From NCBI RefSeq assembly GCF_964204865.1, contig NC_135259.1:18734974-18798973 (forward strand): DNA of 64,000 nucleotides, written 5' to 3'. Shown in pieces: positions 8,921-20,051 of the stretch. Origin of the DNA: Styela clava (Eukaryota; Chordata; Ascidiacea; Stolidobranchia; Styelidae). The notes beneath the pieces are model-generated. The model worked only from the letters and a program-made list of their open reading frames with translations. It was not told where the DNA came from and made no database searches. The position numbers were made by a program, and so were the translations under genes. Position 1 is the stretch's first letter; every line of letters begins with the position of its first letter.

Positions 8921-9233
8921 ACTTTTCTTCAAGCAAAGATCAGGTCAGTTTTAGTTTTGAAACGTCAGAAAGATAATGGTGAAGCTTTACACTTTGGGCT
9001 GTATTTCTCGAGTGACTAAAGAATATATTACCTTAACAAAAACTTTCCAGTATGTGATTAGTGGGGTTTAACCTGATAATTTATCGATTTAACTGTTGTA
9101 TTTGTTGAGGAGGATGATCATAAAGATGCATGCAACCATGGCAATGTCACTAGTACAATAATATAACAGCACAACACTTTCATCTAACTTCAAGTCACGT
9201 GTCATTCTTTGAGATTAACGGTTAAAAAGACAC

Positions 9234-9307
9234 TGGCCAGTACGGGGATCGAACCCGCGACATTCGCGTTATTAGCACGACGCTCTAACCAACTGAGCTA
9301 ACCGGTC
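9234..9307 (-). tRNA. tRNA-Ile-AAT: tRNA-Ile(AAT), acceptor mismatch
   Basis: Base 2 is A instead of G (accggtc on +), a mismatch with C71. Otherwise consensus. Confidence 0.7.
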
Positions 9308-9583
9308 ATATGTCCTATTGAATATACTCAGCTAATTTCATTGAGACATTTCATTTGATATTTTAGTCACCATCTAATAATTGTGTGACGAAACAGTAGA
9401 GGAACGAGATAGCATCTTTCAGTTACGAAGTACTAAATTCTGTCAGCGACATTTGTTTTTGTAGTATCTGTTTGACTCTAGGAAACAGAAATTAAATATA
9501 GACTTGCTATTCCTTAATATTAAATGGATTTCATCCGGGGGAACACACAGATAGAGAGGATTCAATTTTTAAATAATAGACAG

Positions 9584-9675
9584 CGTCCCTGGGTGGGCTT
9601 GAACCACCAACCTTTCGGTACCCATCAGTATAAGAGGTAACAGCCGAACGCGCTGACCGATTGTGCCACAGAGAC
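9584..9675 (-). tRNA. tRNA-Asn-GTT: tRNA-Asn(GTT) with intron, commonest form
   Basis: The commonest Asn form in the array. All stems pair except position 12, where A faces C23 in the D stem (gtgcc on + instead of gcgcc). No TTTT between it and Ile 9234..9307. Confidence 0.8.
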
Positions 9676-9899
9676 CGACACGCACGATGGTTTGTTAATT
9701 TGTTTTTATAAAAGATTCGAAATTTCTAATATTTTTTGGTAATCTGCATTAAATTACATTGGTTTTAAATGATTTTCTCAACACAACAAAACACATAATT
9801 TATACATTTAAGAAAGAATTACATGAAGTATTTAAAATACTGACCTCGAAGACATCATTATATTATTTCAGTGGAGAGAGTAGGTCATTTCTGCCGATA

Positions 9900-9971
9900 T
9901 CCCAGATGGACTAGGCGTTAGGATTTCAGGCTCTCACCCATGCGGCCCGGGTTCTATTCTCGGTCTGGGGA
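9900..9971 (+). pseudogene. CTC Glu-like unit
   Basis: Outer acceptor pair is T1-G72 (tctgggga) and the T stem is tctcgg. Confidence 0.75.
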
Positions 9972-10327
9972 ACTCATTATACCAAATATTTTAAATTTTT
10001 GATTTCTTTCAGAAGGATCGTTAGTGAGGTTTTATATGTCAAATCATTGATTGTTACAGTTGTAAAAGCGACAGTGACTGAGTAGGTTGTTCGTGAAGAA
10101 CCATGTGGCCATTACAGTGTCAGCTTTATAATAAATTAATTTTGGATAGGAATAGTTTTTCAGTGATATTTCCAACATAAAACAAAGACATCAGCTGTAT
10201 AAAGAAGACAGAAATACATGAAGTATTTCAAATACCGACGAAGAAAACTACGCGGATATTACTTCAGTAGCGCTACATTGAGGTAACACCAATTTATTAG
10301 ATAATACTTCTGCCAAAGTAATCGTAT

Positions 10328-10399
10328 TCCCAGATGGTCTAGGGGTTAGGATTCCTGGCTTTCACCCAGGCGGCCCGGGTTCGATTCCCGGTCTGGGAA
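10328..10399 (+). tRNA. tRNA-Glu-TTC: tRNA-Glu(TTC), consensus
   Basis: Identical to the reference copy. Confidence 0.95.
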
Positions 10400-10669
10400 A
10401 CTTTTCTTCAAACAAAGATCAGGTCAGTTTTAGTTTTGAAACGTCAGAAAGATAATGGTGAAGCTTTACACTTTGGGCTGAATTTCTCGAGTGACTAAAG
10501 AATATATTACCTTAACAAAAACTTTCCAGAATGTGATTAGTGGGGTTTAACCTGATAATTTATCGATTTAACTGTTGTATTTGTTGAGGAGGATGATCAT
10601 AAAGATGCAACACTTTCACCTAACTTCAAGTCACGTGTCATTCTTTGAGATTAACGGTTAAAAAGACAC

Positions 10670-10739
10670 TGGCCAGTACGGGGATCGAACCCGCGACATT
10701 AGCGTTATTAGCAAGACGCTCTAACCAACTGAGCTAACC
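10670..10739 (-). pseudogene. tRNA-Ile-like, 5' end deleted
   Basis: Plus-strand ggcca is missing after taacc, removing the 5' acceptor bases. The anticodon stem is also altered (gacattagcg and gcaagacg). Confidence 0.8.
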
Positions 10740-11014
10740 TATGCCCTATGGAATATACTCAGCTAATTTCATTGAGACATTTCATTTGATATTTTAGTCA
10801 CCATCTATTAATTGTGTGAAGAAACAGTAGAGGAACGAGACAGCATCTTTCAGTTACGAAGTACTAAATTCTGTCAGCGACATTTGTTTTTGTAGTATCT
10901 GTTTGACTCTAGAAAACAGAAATTAAAGATAGACTTGCTATTCCTTAATATTAAATGGATTTCATCCGAGGGAACACACAGATAGAAAGGATTAATTTTT
11001 TAAATAATAGACAG

Positions 11015-11106
11015 CGTCTCTGGGTGGGCTTGAACCACCAACCTTTCGGTACCCATCAGTATAAGAGGTAACAGCCCAACGCGCTGACCGATTGTGCCAC
11101 AGAGAG
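11015..11106 (-). pseudogene. tRNA-Asn(GTT)-like, degenerate
   Basis: Outer acceptor pair lost (G1 to C), acceptor 3' side cgtctctggg, anticodon stem agcccaac, D-stem A12-C23. Intron kept. Confidence 0.75.
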
Positions 11107-11331
11107 CGACACGGACTATGGTTTGTTAATTTGTTTTTATAAAAGATTCGAAATTTCCAATATTTTTTGGTAATCTGCATTAAATTACATTGGTTTTAAA
11201 TGATTTTCTCAACACAACAAAACACATAATTTATACATTTAAGAAAGAATTAAATGAAGGATTCAAAATACTGACCTCGAATACAGCATGGATATTAGTT
11301 CAGTGGAGAGAGTAGGTCATTTCTGCCGATA

Positions 11332-11403
11332 TCCCAGATGGACTAGGCGTTAGGATTTCAGGCTCTCACCCATGCGGCCCGGGTTCTATTCCCGGTCTGG
11401 GAA
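11332..11403 (+). pseudogene. CTC Glu-like unit
   Basis: Family consensus, T stem paired. Confidence 0.78.
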
Positions 11404-11759
11404 ACTCTTTATACCAAATATTTTAAATTTTTGATTTCTTTCAGAAGGATAGTTAGTGAGGTTTTATATGTCAAATCATTGATTGTTACAGTTGTAAAAG
11501 CGACAGTGACTGGGTAGGTCATTCGTGAAGAACCATGTGGCCATTACAGTGTCAGCTTTATAATAAATTAATTTTGAATAGCAATAGTTTTTCAGTGATA
11601 TTTCCAACATAAAACAAAGACATCAACTGTATACAGAAGACAGAATTACATGAAGTATTTCAAATACTGACAAAGAAAACTACGCGGATATTACTTCAGT
11701 AGCGCTACATTGAGGTAACACCAATTTATTAGATAATACTTCTGCCAAAGTAATCGTAT

Positions 11760-11831
11760 TCCCAGATGGTCTAGGGGTTACGATTCCTGCCTTTTACCCA
11801 GACGGCCCGGGTTCGATTCCCGATCTGGGAA
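11760..11831 (+). pseudogene. Glu-derived unit with anticodon TTT
   Basis: The anticodon loop is CTTTTAC, so the triplet is TTT (Lys). Stem CCTGC/CCAGA has two mismatches. The T stem (cccga) and D stem (ttacgatt) are altered. Probably inactive. Confidence 0.75.
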
Positions 11832-12144
11832 AATTTTCTTCAAGCAAAGATCAGGTCAGTTTTAGTTTTGAAACGTCAGAAAGATAATGGTGAAGCTTTA
11901 CACTTTAGGCTGTATTTCTAGAGTGACTAAAGAATATATTACCTTAACAAAAACTTTCCAGAATGTTATTAATGGGGTTTAACCTGATAATTTATTGATT
12001 TAACTGTTGTAGTTGTTAAGGAGGATGATCATAAAGATGCATTCAACCATGGCAATGTCACGAGTACAATAATATAACAGAACAACACTTTCACCTAACT
12101 TCAAGTCACGTGTCATTCTTTGAGATTAACGGTTAAAAAGACAC

Positions 12145-12176
12145 TGGCCAGTACGGTTCTAATCCCGGTCTGGGAA
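12145..12176 (-). pseudogene. Ile/CTC-Glu fusion remnant
   Basis: The first 14 nt on + are the Ile 3' end (tggccagtacgg), joined to ttctaatcccgg and the CTC acceptor. The two tRNA 3' ends now face each other in 32 nt. Confidence 0.8.
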
Positions 12177-12533
12177 ACTCTTTAATACCAAATGTTATGA
12201 TTTTTTGATTTCTTTCAGAAGGATAGTTAGTGAGGTTTTATATGTCAAATCATTGATTGTTACAGTTGTAAAAGCGACAGTGACTGGGTAGGTCATTCGT
12301 GAAGAACCATGTGGCCATTACAGTGTCAGCTTTATAATAAATTAATTTTGAATAGCAATAGTTTTTCAGTGATATTTCCAACATAAAACAAAGACATCAA
12401 CTGTATACAGAAGACAGAATTACATGAAGTATTTCAAATACTGACAAAGAAAACTACGCGGATATTACTTCAGTAGCGCTACATTGAGGTAACACCAATT
12501 TATTAGATAATACTTCTGCCAAAGTAATCGTAT

Positions 12534-12605
12534 TCCCAGATGGTCTAGGGGTTAGGATTCCTGCCTTTTACCCAGACGGCCCGGGTTCGATTCCCGATCT
12601 GGGAA
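12534..12605 (+). pseudogene. Glu-derived unit with anticodon TTT, duplicate
   Basis: 774-bp duplicate of 11760..11831, with the D stem restored (ttaggatt). Confidence 0.75.
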
Positions 12606-12918
12606 AATTTTCTTCAAGCAAAGATCAGGTCAGTTTTAGTTTTGAAACGTCAGAAAGATAATGGTGAAGCTTTACACTTTAGGCTGTATTTCTAGAGTGA
12701 CTAAAGAATATATTACCTTAACAAAAACTTTCCAGAATGTTATTAATGGGGTTTAACCTGATAATTTATTGATTTAACTGTTGTAGTTGTTAAGGAGGAT
12801 GATCATAAAGATGCATTCAACCATGGCAATGTCACGAGTACAATAATATAACAGAACAACACTTTCACCTAACTTCAAGTCACGTGTCATTCTTTGAGAT
12901 TAACGGTTAAAAAGACAC

Positions 12919-12950
12919 TGGCCAGTACGGTTCTAATCCCGGTCTGGGAA
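12919..12950 (-). pseudogene. Ile/CTC-Glu fusion remnant, duplicate
   Basis: 774-bp duplicate of 12145..12176. Confidence 0.8.
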
Positions 12951-13307
12951 ACTCTTTAATACCAAATGTTATGAATTTTTGATTTCTTTCAGAAGGATCA
13001 TTTTTGAGGTTTTATATGTCAAATCATTGATTGTTACAGTTGTAAAAGCGACAGTGACTGGGTAGGTTGTTCGTGAAGAACCATGTGGCCATTACAGTGT
13101 CAGCTTTATAATAAATTAATTTTGAATAGCAATAGTTTTTCAGTGATATTTCCAACATAAAACAAAGACATCAACTGTATACAGAAGACAGAAGTACATG
13201 AAGTATTTCAAATACTGACGAAGAAAACTACGCGGATATTACTTCAGTAGCGCTACATTGAGGTAACACCAATTTATTAGATAATACTTCTGCCAAAGTA
13301 ATCGTAT

Positions 13308-13379
13308 TCCCAGATGGTCTAGGGGTTAGGATTCCTGGCTTTCACCCAGTCAGCCCGGGTTCGATTCCCGGTCTGGGAA
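13308..13379 (+). tRNA. tRNA-Glu-TTC: tRNA-Glu(TTC), stem variant
   Basis: cccagtcagcccggg: the outer anticodon-stem pair (27-43) is lost and one variable-loop base changed. Confidence 0.6.
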
Positions 13380-13692
13380 ACTTTTCTTCAAGCAGAGATC
13401 AGGTCAGTTTTAGTTTTGAAACGTCAGAAAGATAATGGTGAAGCTTTACACTTTAGGCTGTATTTTTAGAGTGACTAAAGATTATATTACCTTAACAAAA
13501 ACTTTCCTGAATGTTATTAATGGGGTTTAACCTGATAATTTATCGATTTAACTGTTGTATTTGTTGAGGAGGATGGTCATAAAGATGCATGCAACCATGG
13601 CAATGTCACGAGTACAATAATATAACAGCACAACACTTTTACCTAACTTCAAGTCACGTGTCATTCTTTGAGATTAACGGTTAAAATGACAC

Positions 13693-13766
13693 TGGCCAGT
13701 ACGGGGATCGAACCCGCGACATTCGCGTTATTAGCACGACGCTCTAACCAACTGAGCTAACCGGCC
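13693..13766 (-). tRNA. tRNA-Ile-AAT: tRNA-Ile(AAT), consensus
   Basis: Identical to the reference Ile copy. Here a TTTT does lie between it and the upstream Asn (tctagaaaacag on +). Confidence 0.93.
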
Positions 13767-14042
13767 ATATGCCCTATGGAATATACTCAGCTAATTTCAT
13801 TGAGACATTTCATTTGATATTTTAGTCACCATCTATTAATTGTGTGAAGAAACAGTAGAGGAACGAGATAGCATCTTTCAGTTACGAAGTACTAAATTCT
13901 GTCAGCGACATTTGTTTTTGTAGTATCTGTTTGACTCTAGAAAACAGAAATTAAAGATAGACTTGCTATTCCTTAATATTAAATGGATTTCATCCGGGGG
14001 AACACACAGATAGAAAGGATTCAATTTTTAAATAATAGACAG

Positions 14043-14134
14043 CGTCCCTGGGTGGGCTTGAACCACCAACCTTTCGGTACCCATCAGTATAAGAGGTAAC
14101 AGCCGAACGCGCTGACCGATTGTGCCACAGAGAC
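14043..14134 (-). tRNA. tRNA-Asn-GTT: tRNA-Asn(GTT) with intron
   Basis: Same form as 9584..9675 (A12-C23 only). Confidence 0.8.
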
Positions 14135-14359
14135 CGATACGCACGATGGTTTGTTAATTTGTTTTTATAAAAGATTCGAAATTTCCAATATTTTTTGGTA
14201 ATCTGCATTAAATTACATTGGTTTTAAATGATTTTCTCAACACAACAAAACACATAATTTATACATTTAAGAAAGAATTACATGAAGTATTTAAAATACT
14301 GACCTCGAAGACATCATGAATATTATTTCAGTGGAGAGAGTAGGTCATTTCTGCCGATA

Positions 14360-14431
14360 TCCCAGATGGACTAGGCGTTAGGATTTCAGGCTCTCACCCA
14401 TGCGGCCCGGGTTCTATTCTCGGTCTGGGAA
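14360..14431 (+). pseudogene. CTC Glu-like unit
   Basis: Same as 3853..3924, with tctcgg in the T stem. Confidence 0.78.
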
Positions 14432-14787
14432 ACTCATTATACCAAATATTTTAAATTTTTGATTTCTTTTAGAAGGATCGTTAGTGAGGTTTTATATGTC
14501 AAATCATTGATTGTTACAGTTGTAAAAGCGACAGTGACTGAGTAGGTTGTTCGTGAAGAACCATGTGGCCATTACAGTGTCAGCTTTATAATAAATTAAT
14601 TTTGGATAGGAATAGTTTTTCAGTGATATTTCCAACATAAAACAAAGATATCAGCTGTATACAGAAGACAGAAATACATGAAGTATTTCAAATACTGACG
14701 AAGAAAACTACGCGGATATTACTTCAGTAGCGCTACATTGAGGTGACACCAATTTATTAGATAATACTTCTGCCAAAGTAATCGTAT

Positions 14788-14859
14788 TCCCAGATGGTCT
14801 AGGGGTTAGGATTCCTGGCTTTCACCCAGGCGGCCCGGGTTCGATTCCCGGTCTGGGAA
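14788..14859 (+). tRNA. tRNA-Glu-TTC: tRNA-Glu(TTC), consensus
   Basis: Identical to the reference copy. Confidence 0.95.
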
Positions 14860-15172
14860 ACTTTTCTTCAAACAAAGATCAGGTCAGTTTTAGTTTTGAA
14901 ACGTCAGAAAGATAATGGCGAAGCTTTACACTTTGGGCTGTATTTCTCGAGTGACTAAAGAATATATTACCTTAACAAAAACTTTCCAGAATGTGATTAG
15001 TGGGGTTTAACCTGATAATTTATCGATTTAACTGTTGTAGTTATTAAGGAGGATGATAGTAAAGATGCATGCAAATATGGGAAAGTCACGAGTACAATAA
15101 TATAACAGCACAACACTTTCACCTAACTTCAAGTCACGTGTCATTCTTTGAGATTAACGGTTAAAAAGACAC

Positions 15173-15257
15173 TGGTCAGTACGGGGATCGAACCCGCGAC
15201 ATTCGCGTTATTAGCACGACGCTCTAACGGTAGTCTACCCAACTGAGCTAACCGCTA
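15173..15257 (-). pseudogene. tRNA-Ile-like with D-loop palindrome
   Basis: As 1884..1968. Confidence 0.8.
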
Positions 15258-15305
15258 ACCGCTGAGCTAATTTATTAGATAATACTTCTGCCAAAGTAAT
15301 CGTAT

Positions 15306-15377
15306 TCCCAGATGGTCTAGGGGTTAGGATTCCTGGCTTTCACACAGGCGGCCCGGGTTCGATTCCCGGTCTGGGAA
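15306..15377 (+). tRNA. tRNA-Glu-TTC: tRNA-Glu(TTC), stem variant
   Basis: ttcacacagg: base 39 is A, so the pair next to the anticodon loop is lost. Otherwise consensus. Confidence 0.6.
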
Positions 15378-15690
15378 ACTTTTCTTCAATCAAAGATCAG
15401 GTCAGTTTTAGTTTTGAAACGTCACAAAGATAATGGTGAAGCTTTACACTTTAGGCTGTATTTCTAGAGTGACTAAAGATTATATTACCTTAACAAAAAC
15501 TTTCCAGAATGTTATTAATGGGGTTTAACCTGATAATTTATCGATTTAACTGTTGTATTTGTTAAGGAGGATGATCATAAAGATGCATGCAACCATGGCA
15601 ATGTCACGAGTACAATAATATAACAGCACAACACTTTCACCTAACTTCAAGTCACGTGTCATTCTTTGAGATTAACGGTTAAAAAGACAC

Positions 15691-15764
15691 TGGCCAGTAC
15701 GGGGATCGAACCCGCGACATTCGCGTTATTAGCACGACGCTCTAACCAACTGAGCTAACCGGAC
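15691..15764 (-). tRNA. tRNA-Ile-AAT: tRNA-Ile(AAT), acceptor mismatch
   Basis: Base 2 is T instead of G (ccggac on +). Otherwise consensus. Confidence 0.7.
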
Positions 15765-16041
15765 ATATGTCCTATTGAATATACTCAGCTAATTTCATTG
15801 AGACATTTCATTTTATATTTTAGTCACCATCTATTAATTGTGTGAAGAAACAGTAGAGGAACGAGATGGCATCTTTCAGTTACGAAGTACTAAATTTTGT
15901 CAGCAACATTTGTTTTCTGTAGCATCTGTTTGACTCTAGGAAACAGAAATCAAAGATAGACTTGCTATTCCTCAATATTAAATGGATTTCATCCGAGGGA
16001 ACACATAGATTGAAAGGATTCATTTTTTAAATAATAGACAG

Positions 16042-16133
16042 CGTCCCTGGGTGGGCTTCAACCACCAACCTTTCGGTACCCATCAGTATAAGAGGTAACA
16101 GCCGAACGCGCTGACCGATTGTGCCACAGAGAC
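16042..16133 (-). pseudogene. tRNA-Asn(GTT)-like, T-loop C56 lost
   Basis: ggcttcaacc on + changes invariant C56 to G in the B box, in addition to A12-C23. It is shared with 18535, 23659, 29423 and 33438, marking one subfamily. Confidence 0.75.
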
Positions 16134-16358
16134 CGACACGGACTATGGTTTGTTAATTTGTTTTTATAAAAGATTCGAAATGTCCAATATTTTTTGTTAA
16201 TCTGCATTAAATTACATTGGTTTTAAATGATTTTCTCAACACAACAAAACACATAATTTATACATTTAAGAAATAATTACATGAAGTATTTAAAATACTG
16301 ACCTCGAAGACATCATGGATATTATTTCAGTGGAGAGAATAGGTCATTTTTGCCGATA

Positions 16359-16430
16359 TCCCAGATGGACTAGGTGTTAGGATTTCAGGCTCTCACCCAT
16401 GCGGCCCGGTTTCTATTCTCGGTCTGGGAA
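16359..16430 (+). pseudogene. CTC Glu-like unit
   Basis: D loop aggtgtt. T stem further damaged (ccggtttctattctcgg). Confidence 0.78.
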
Positions 16431-16786
16431 ACTCTTTATACCAAATATTTTAAATTTTTGATTTCTTTCAGAAGGATCGTTAGTGAGGTTTTATATGTCA
16501 AATCATTGATTGTTACAGTTGTAAAAGCGACAGTGACTGAGTAGGTTGTTCGTGAAGAACCATTTGGCCATTAAAGTGTCAGCTTTATAATAAATTAATT
16601 TTGGATAGGAATAGTTTTTCAGTGATATTTCCAACATAAAACAAAGACATCAGCTGTATACAGAAGACAGAAATACATGGAGTATTTCAAATACTGACGA
16701 AGAAAACTACGCGGATATTACTTCAGTAGCGCTACACTGAGGTAACACCAATTTATTAGATAATACTTCTGCCAAAGCAATCGTAT

Positions 16787-16858
16787 TCCCAGATGGTCTA
16801 GGGGTTAGAATTCCTGCCTTTCACCCAGACGGCCCGGGTTTGATTCCCGGTCTGGCAA
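16787..16858 (+). pseudogene. tRNA-Glu(TTC)-like, degenerate
   Basis: Stem CCTGC/CCAGA as in the TTT copies but anticodon TTC, so it is their likely relative. C56 is T and the acceptor is tctggca. Confidence 0.78.
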
Positions 16859-17171
16859 ACTTTTCTTCAAGCAAAGATCAGGTCAGTTTTAGTTTTGAAA
16901 CGTCAGAAAGATAATGGTGAAGCTTTACACTTTAGGCTGTATTTCTAGAGTGACTAAAGAATTTATTACCTTAACAAAAACTTTCCAGAATGTTATTAAT
17001 GGGGTTTAACCTGATAATTTATCGATTTAACTGTTGTAGTTGTTAAGGAGGATGATCATAAAGATGCATTCAACCATGGCAATGTCACGAGTACAATAAT
17101 ATAACAGCACAACACTTTTACCTAACTTCAAGTCACGTGTCATTCTTTGAGATTAACGGTTAAAAAAACAC

Positions 17172-17245
17172 TGGCCAGTACGGGGATCGAACCCGCGACA
17201 TTCGCGTTATTAGCACGACGCTCTAACCAACTGAGCTAACCGCTA
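17172..17245 (-). pseudogene. tRNA-Ile(AAT)-like, 5' acceptor replaced
   Basis: No palindrome, but the 5' acceptor reads TAGCGGT as in the inserted copies. It looks like a recombinant of the two Ile types. Confidence 0.75.
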
Positions 17246-17293
17246 ACCGCTGAGCTAATTTATTAGATAATACTTCTGCCAAAGTAATCGGAT

Positions 17294-17365
17294 TCCCAGA
17301 TGGTCTAGGGGTTAGGATTCCTGGCTTTCACCCAGTCGGCCCGGGTTCGATTCCCGGTCTGGGAA
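17294..17365 (+). tRNA. tRNA-Glu-TTC: tRNA-Glu(TTC), stem variant
   Basis: Single change G43 to T (cccagtcgg). Confidence 0.7.
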
Positions 17366-17678
17366 ACTTTTCTTCAAACAAAGATCAGGTCAGTTTTAGT
17401 TTTGAAACGTCAGAAAGATAATGGTGAAGCTTTACACTTTGGGCTGTATTTCTAGAGTGACTAAAGAATATATTACCTTAACAAAAACTTTCCAGAATGT
17501 TATTAATGGGGTTTAACCTGATAATTTATCGATTTAACTATTGTAGTTGTTATGGAGGATGATCATAAAGATGCATGCAACCATGGCAATGTCATGAGTA
17601 CAATAATATAACAGCACAACACTTTCACCTAACTTCAAGTCACGTGTCATTCTTTGAGATTAACGGTTAAAAAGACAC

Positions 17679-17752
17679 TGGCCAGTACGGGGATCGAACC
17701 CGCGACATTCGCGTTATTAGCACGACGCTCTAACCAACTGAGCTAACCGCTA
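17679..17752 (-). pseudogene. tRNA-Ile(AAT)-like, 5' acceptor replaced
   Basis: Same recombinant form as 17172..17245, one 507-bp unit away. Confidence 0.75.
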
Positions 17753-17800
17753 ACCGCTGAGCTAATTTATTAGATAATACTTCTGCCAAAGTAATCGGAT

Positions 17801-17871
17801 TCCCAGATGGTCTAGGGGTTAGGATTCCGGCTTTCACCCAGTCGGCCCGGGTTCGATTCCCGGTCTGGGAA
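17801..17871 (+). pseudogene. tRNA-Glu(TTC)-like, 1-nt deletion
   Basis: ggattccggc lacks one T in the 5' anticodon stem. G43 is T. Confidence 0.78.
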
Positions 17872-18184
17872 ACTTTTCTCCAAACAAAGATCAGGTCAGT
17901 TTTAATTTTGAAACGTCAGAAAGATAATGGTGAAGTTTTACACTTTAGTCTGTATTTCTAGAGTGACTAAAGAATATATTACCTTAACAAAAACTTTCCA
18001 GAATGTTATTAATGGGGTTTAACCTGATAATTTATCGATTTAACTATTGTAGTTGTTATGGAGGATGATCATAAAGATGCATGCAACCATGGCAATGTCA
18101 TGAGTACAATAATATAACAGCACAACACTTTCACCTAACTTCAAGTCACGTGTCATTCTTTGAGATTAACGGTTAAAAAGACAC

Positions 18185-18258
18185 TGGCCAGTACGGGGAT
18201 CGAACCCGCGACATTCGCGTTATTAGCACGACGCTCTAACCAACTGAGCTAACCGGCC
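18185..18258 (-). tRNA. tRNA-Ile-AAT: tRNA-Ile(AAT), consensus
   Basis: Identical to the reference Ile copy. Confidence 0.94.
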
Positions 18259-18534
18259 ATATGTCCTATTGAATATACTCAGCTAATTTCATTGAGACAT
18301 TTCATTTTATATTTTAGCTTTCATTTATTAATTGTGTGAAGAAACAGTAGAGGAACGAGATAGCATCTTTCAGTTACGAAGTACTAAATTCTGTCAGCGA
18401 CATTTGTTTTTGTAGTATCTGTTTGACTCTAGGAAACAGAAATTAAAGATAGACTTGCTATTCCTTAATATTAAATGGATTTCATCCGAGGGAACACACA
18501 GATAGAAAGGATTCATTTTTTAAATAATAGACAG

Positions 18535-18626
18535 CGTCCCTGGGTGGGCTTCAACCACCAACCTTCCGGTACCCATCGGTATAAGAGGTAACAGCCGAAC
18601 GCGCTGACCGATTGTGCCACAGAGAC
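18535..18626 (-). pseudogene. tRNA-Asn(GTT)-like, T-loop C56 lost
   Basis: ggcttcaacc plus A12-C23. The intron has one change (atcggtataag) and the anticodon stem region reads ccttccgg. Confidence 0.72.
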
Positions 18627-18851
18627 CGACACGGACTATGGTTTGTTAATTTGTTTTTATAAAAGATTCGAAATGTCCAATATTTTTTGGTAATCTGCAT
18701 TAAATTACATTGGTTTTAAATGATTTTCTCAACACAACAAAACACATAATTTATACATTTAAGAAAGAATTACATGAAGTATTTAAAATACTGACCTCGA
18801 AGACAGCATCGATATTAGTTCAGTGGAGAGAGTAGGTCCTTTCTGCCGATA

Positions 18852-18923
18852 TCCCAGATGGACTAGGCGTTAGGATTTCAGGCTCTCACCCATGCGGCCC
18901 GGGTTCTATTCCCGGTCTGCGAA
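18852..18923 (+). pseudogene. CTC Glu-like unit
   Basis: Acceptor altered to tctgcga. Confidence 0.78.
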
Positions 18924-19278
18924 ACTCTTTATACCAAATATTTTAAATTTCTGATTTCTTTCAGAAGGATCATTAGTGAGGTTTTATATGTCCAATCATT
19001 GATTGTTACAGTTGTAAAAGCGACAGTGACTGGGTAGGTTGTTCGTGAAGAACCATGTGGACATTACAGTGTCAGCTTCATAATAAATTGATTTCGGATA
19101 GGAATAGTTTTTCAGTGATATTTTCAACATAAAAAAAGACATCAGCTGTATACAGAAGACAGAAGTACACGAAGTATTTCAAATACTGACGAAGAAAACT
19201 ACGCGGATATTACTTCAGTAGCGCTACATTGAGGTAACACCAATTTATTAGATAATACTTCTGCCAAAGTAATCGGAT

Positions 19279-19350
19279 TCCCAGATGGTGTAGGGGTTAG
19301 GATTCCTGGCTTTCACCCAGGCGGCCCGGGTTCGGTTCCCGGTCTGGAAA
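19279..19350 (+). pseudogene. tRNA-Glu(TTC)-like, degenerate
   Basis: D stem ggtgtagg, T loop ttcggttcc, acceptor tctggaa mismatching base 2. Confidence 0.78.
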
Positions 19351-19658
19351 ACTTTTCTCCAAACAAAGATCAGGTCAGTTTTAGTTTTGAAACGTCAGAA
19401 AGATAATGGAGAAGTTTTACACTTTAGGCTGTATTTCTCGAGTGACTAAAGAATTACCTTAACAAAAACTTTCCAGAATGTGATTAGTGGGGTTTAACCT
19501 GATATTTTATCGATTTAACTGTTGTAGTTGTTAAGGAGGATGATCGTAAAGATGCATGCAAATATGGGAATGTCACGAGTACAATAATATAACAGCACAA
19601 CACTTTCACCTAACTTCAAGTCACGTGTCATTCTTTGAGATTAAGGTTAAAAAGACAC

Positions 19659-19732
19659 TGGCCAGTACGGGGATCGAACCCGCGACATTCGCGTTATTAG
19701 CACGACGCTATAACCAACTGAGCTAACCGGCC
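19659..19732 (-). tRNA. tRNA-Ile-AAT: tRNA-Ile(AAT), D-stem mismatch
   Basis: gacgctataacc on + changes G22 to T, breaking the last D-stem pair. Confidence 0.65.
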
Positions 19733-19767
19733 ATATGTTCTATTGAATATACTCAGCCAATTTCATT

Positions 19768-19846
19768 AAGACTCTTACAGTAATTGTCTTCAAGAAGGAA
19801 GTTGTGAAATGTTATTTTTTTAACTAAGAGAGTACTTTTTTCACTC
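19768..19846. repeat. Insertion remnant replacing an Asn gene
   Basis: Left part of the unknown insertion seen whole at 39321. It runs to ttttttcac and then joins sequence normally found downstream of Asn, so this module has no Asn gene. The same junction occurs at 24870..24947, 26061..26138, 32062..32140 and 34642..34720. Confidence 0.7.
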
Positions 19847-19979
19847 AATCTGCATTAAATTACATTGGTTTTAAATGATTTTCTCAACACAACAAAACAC
19901 TTAATTTATACATTTAAGAAAGAATTACATGAAGTATTTAAAATACTGACCTCGAAAACAGCATGGATATTAGTTCAGT

Positions 19980-20051
19980 AGAGAGATGGACTAGGCGTTA
20001 GGATTTCAGGCTCTCACCCATGCGGCCCGGGTTCTAATCCCGGTCTGGGAA
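19980..20051 (+). pseudogene. CTC Glu-like unit, 5' acceptor lost
   Basis: 5' acceptor replaced by tagaga. T loop ttctaatcc. This short form follows the Asn-less junction. Confidence 0.8.

Larger units (their letters stand above)
11451..12998. repeat. 774-bp tandem duplication
   Basis: 11451..12224 and 12225..12998 are near-identical. They share a Glu with anticodon TTT, the spacer with gcattcaacc, and the Ile/CTC fusion. Glu starts 11760 and 12534 differ by exactly 774. Confidence 0.85.
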
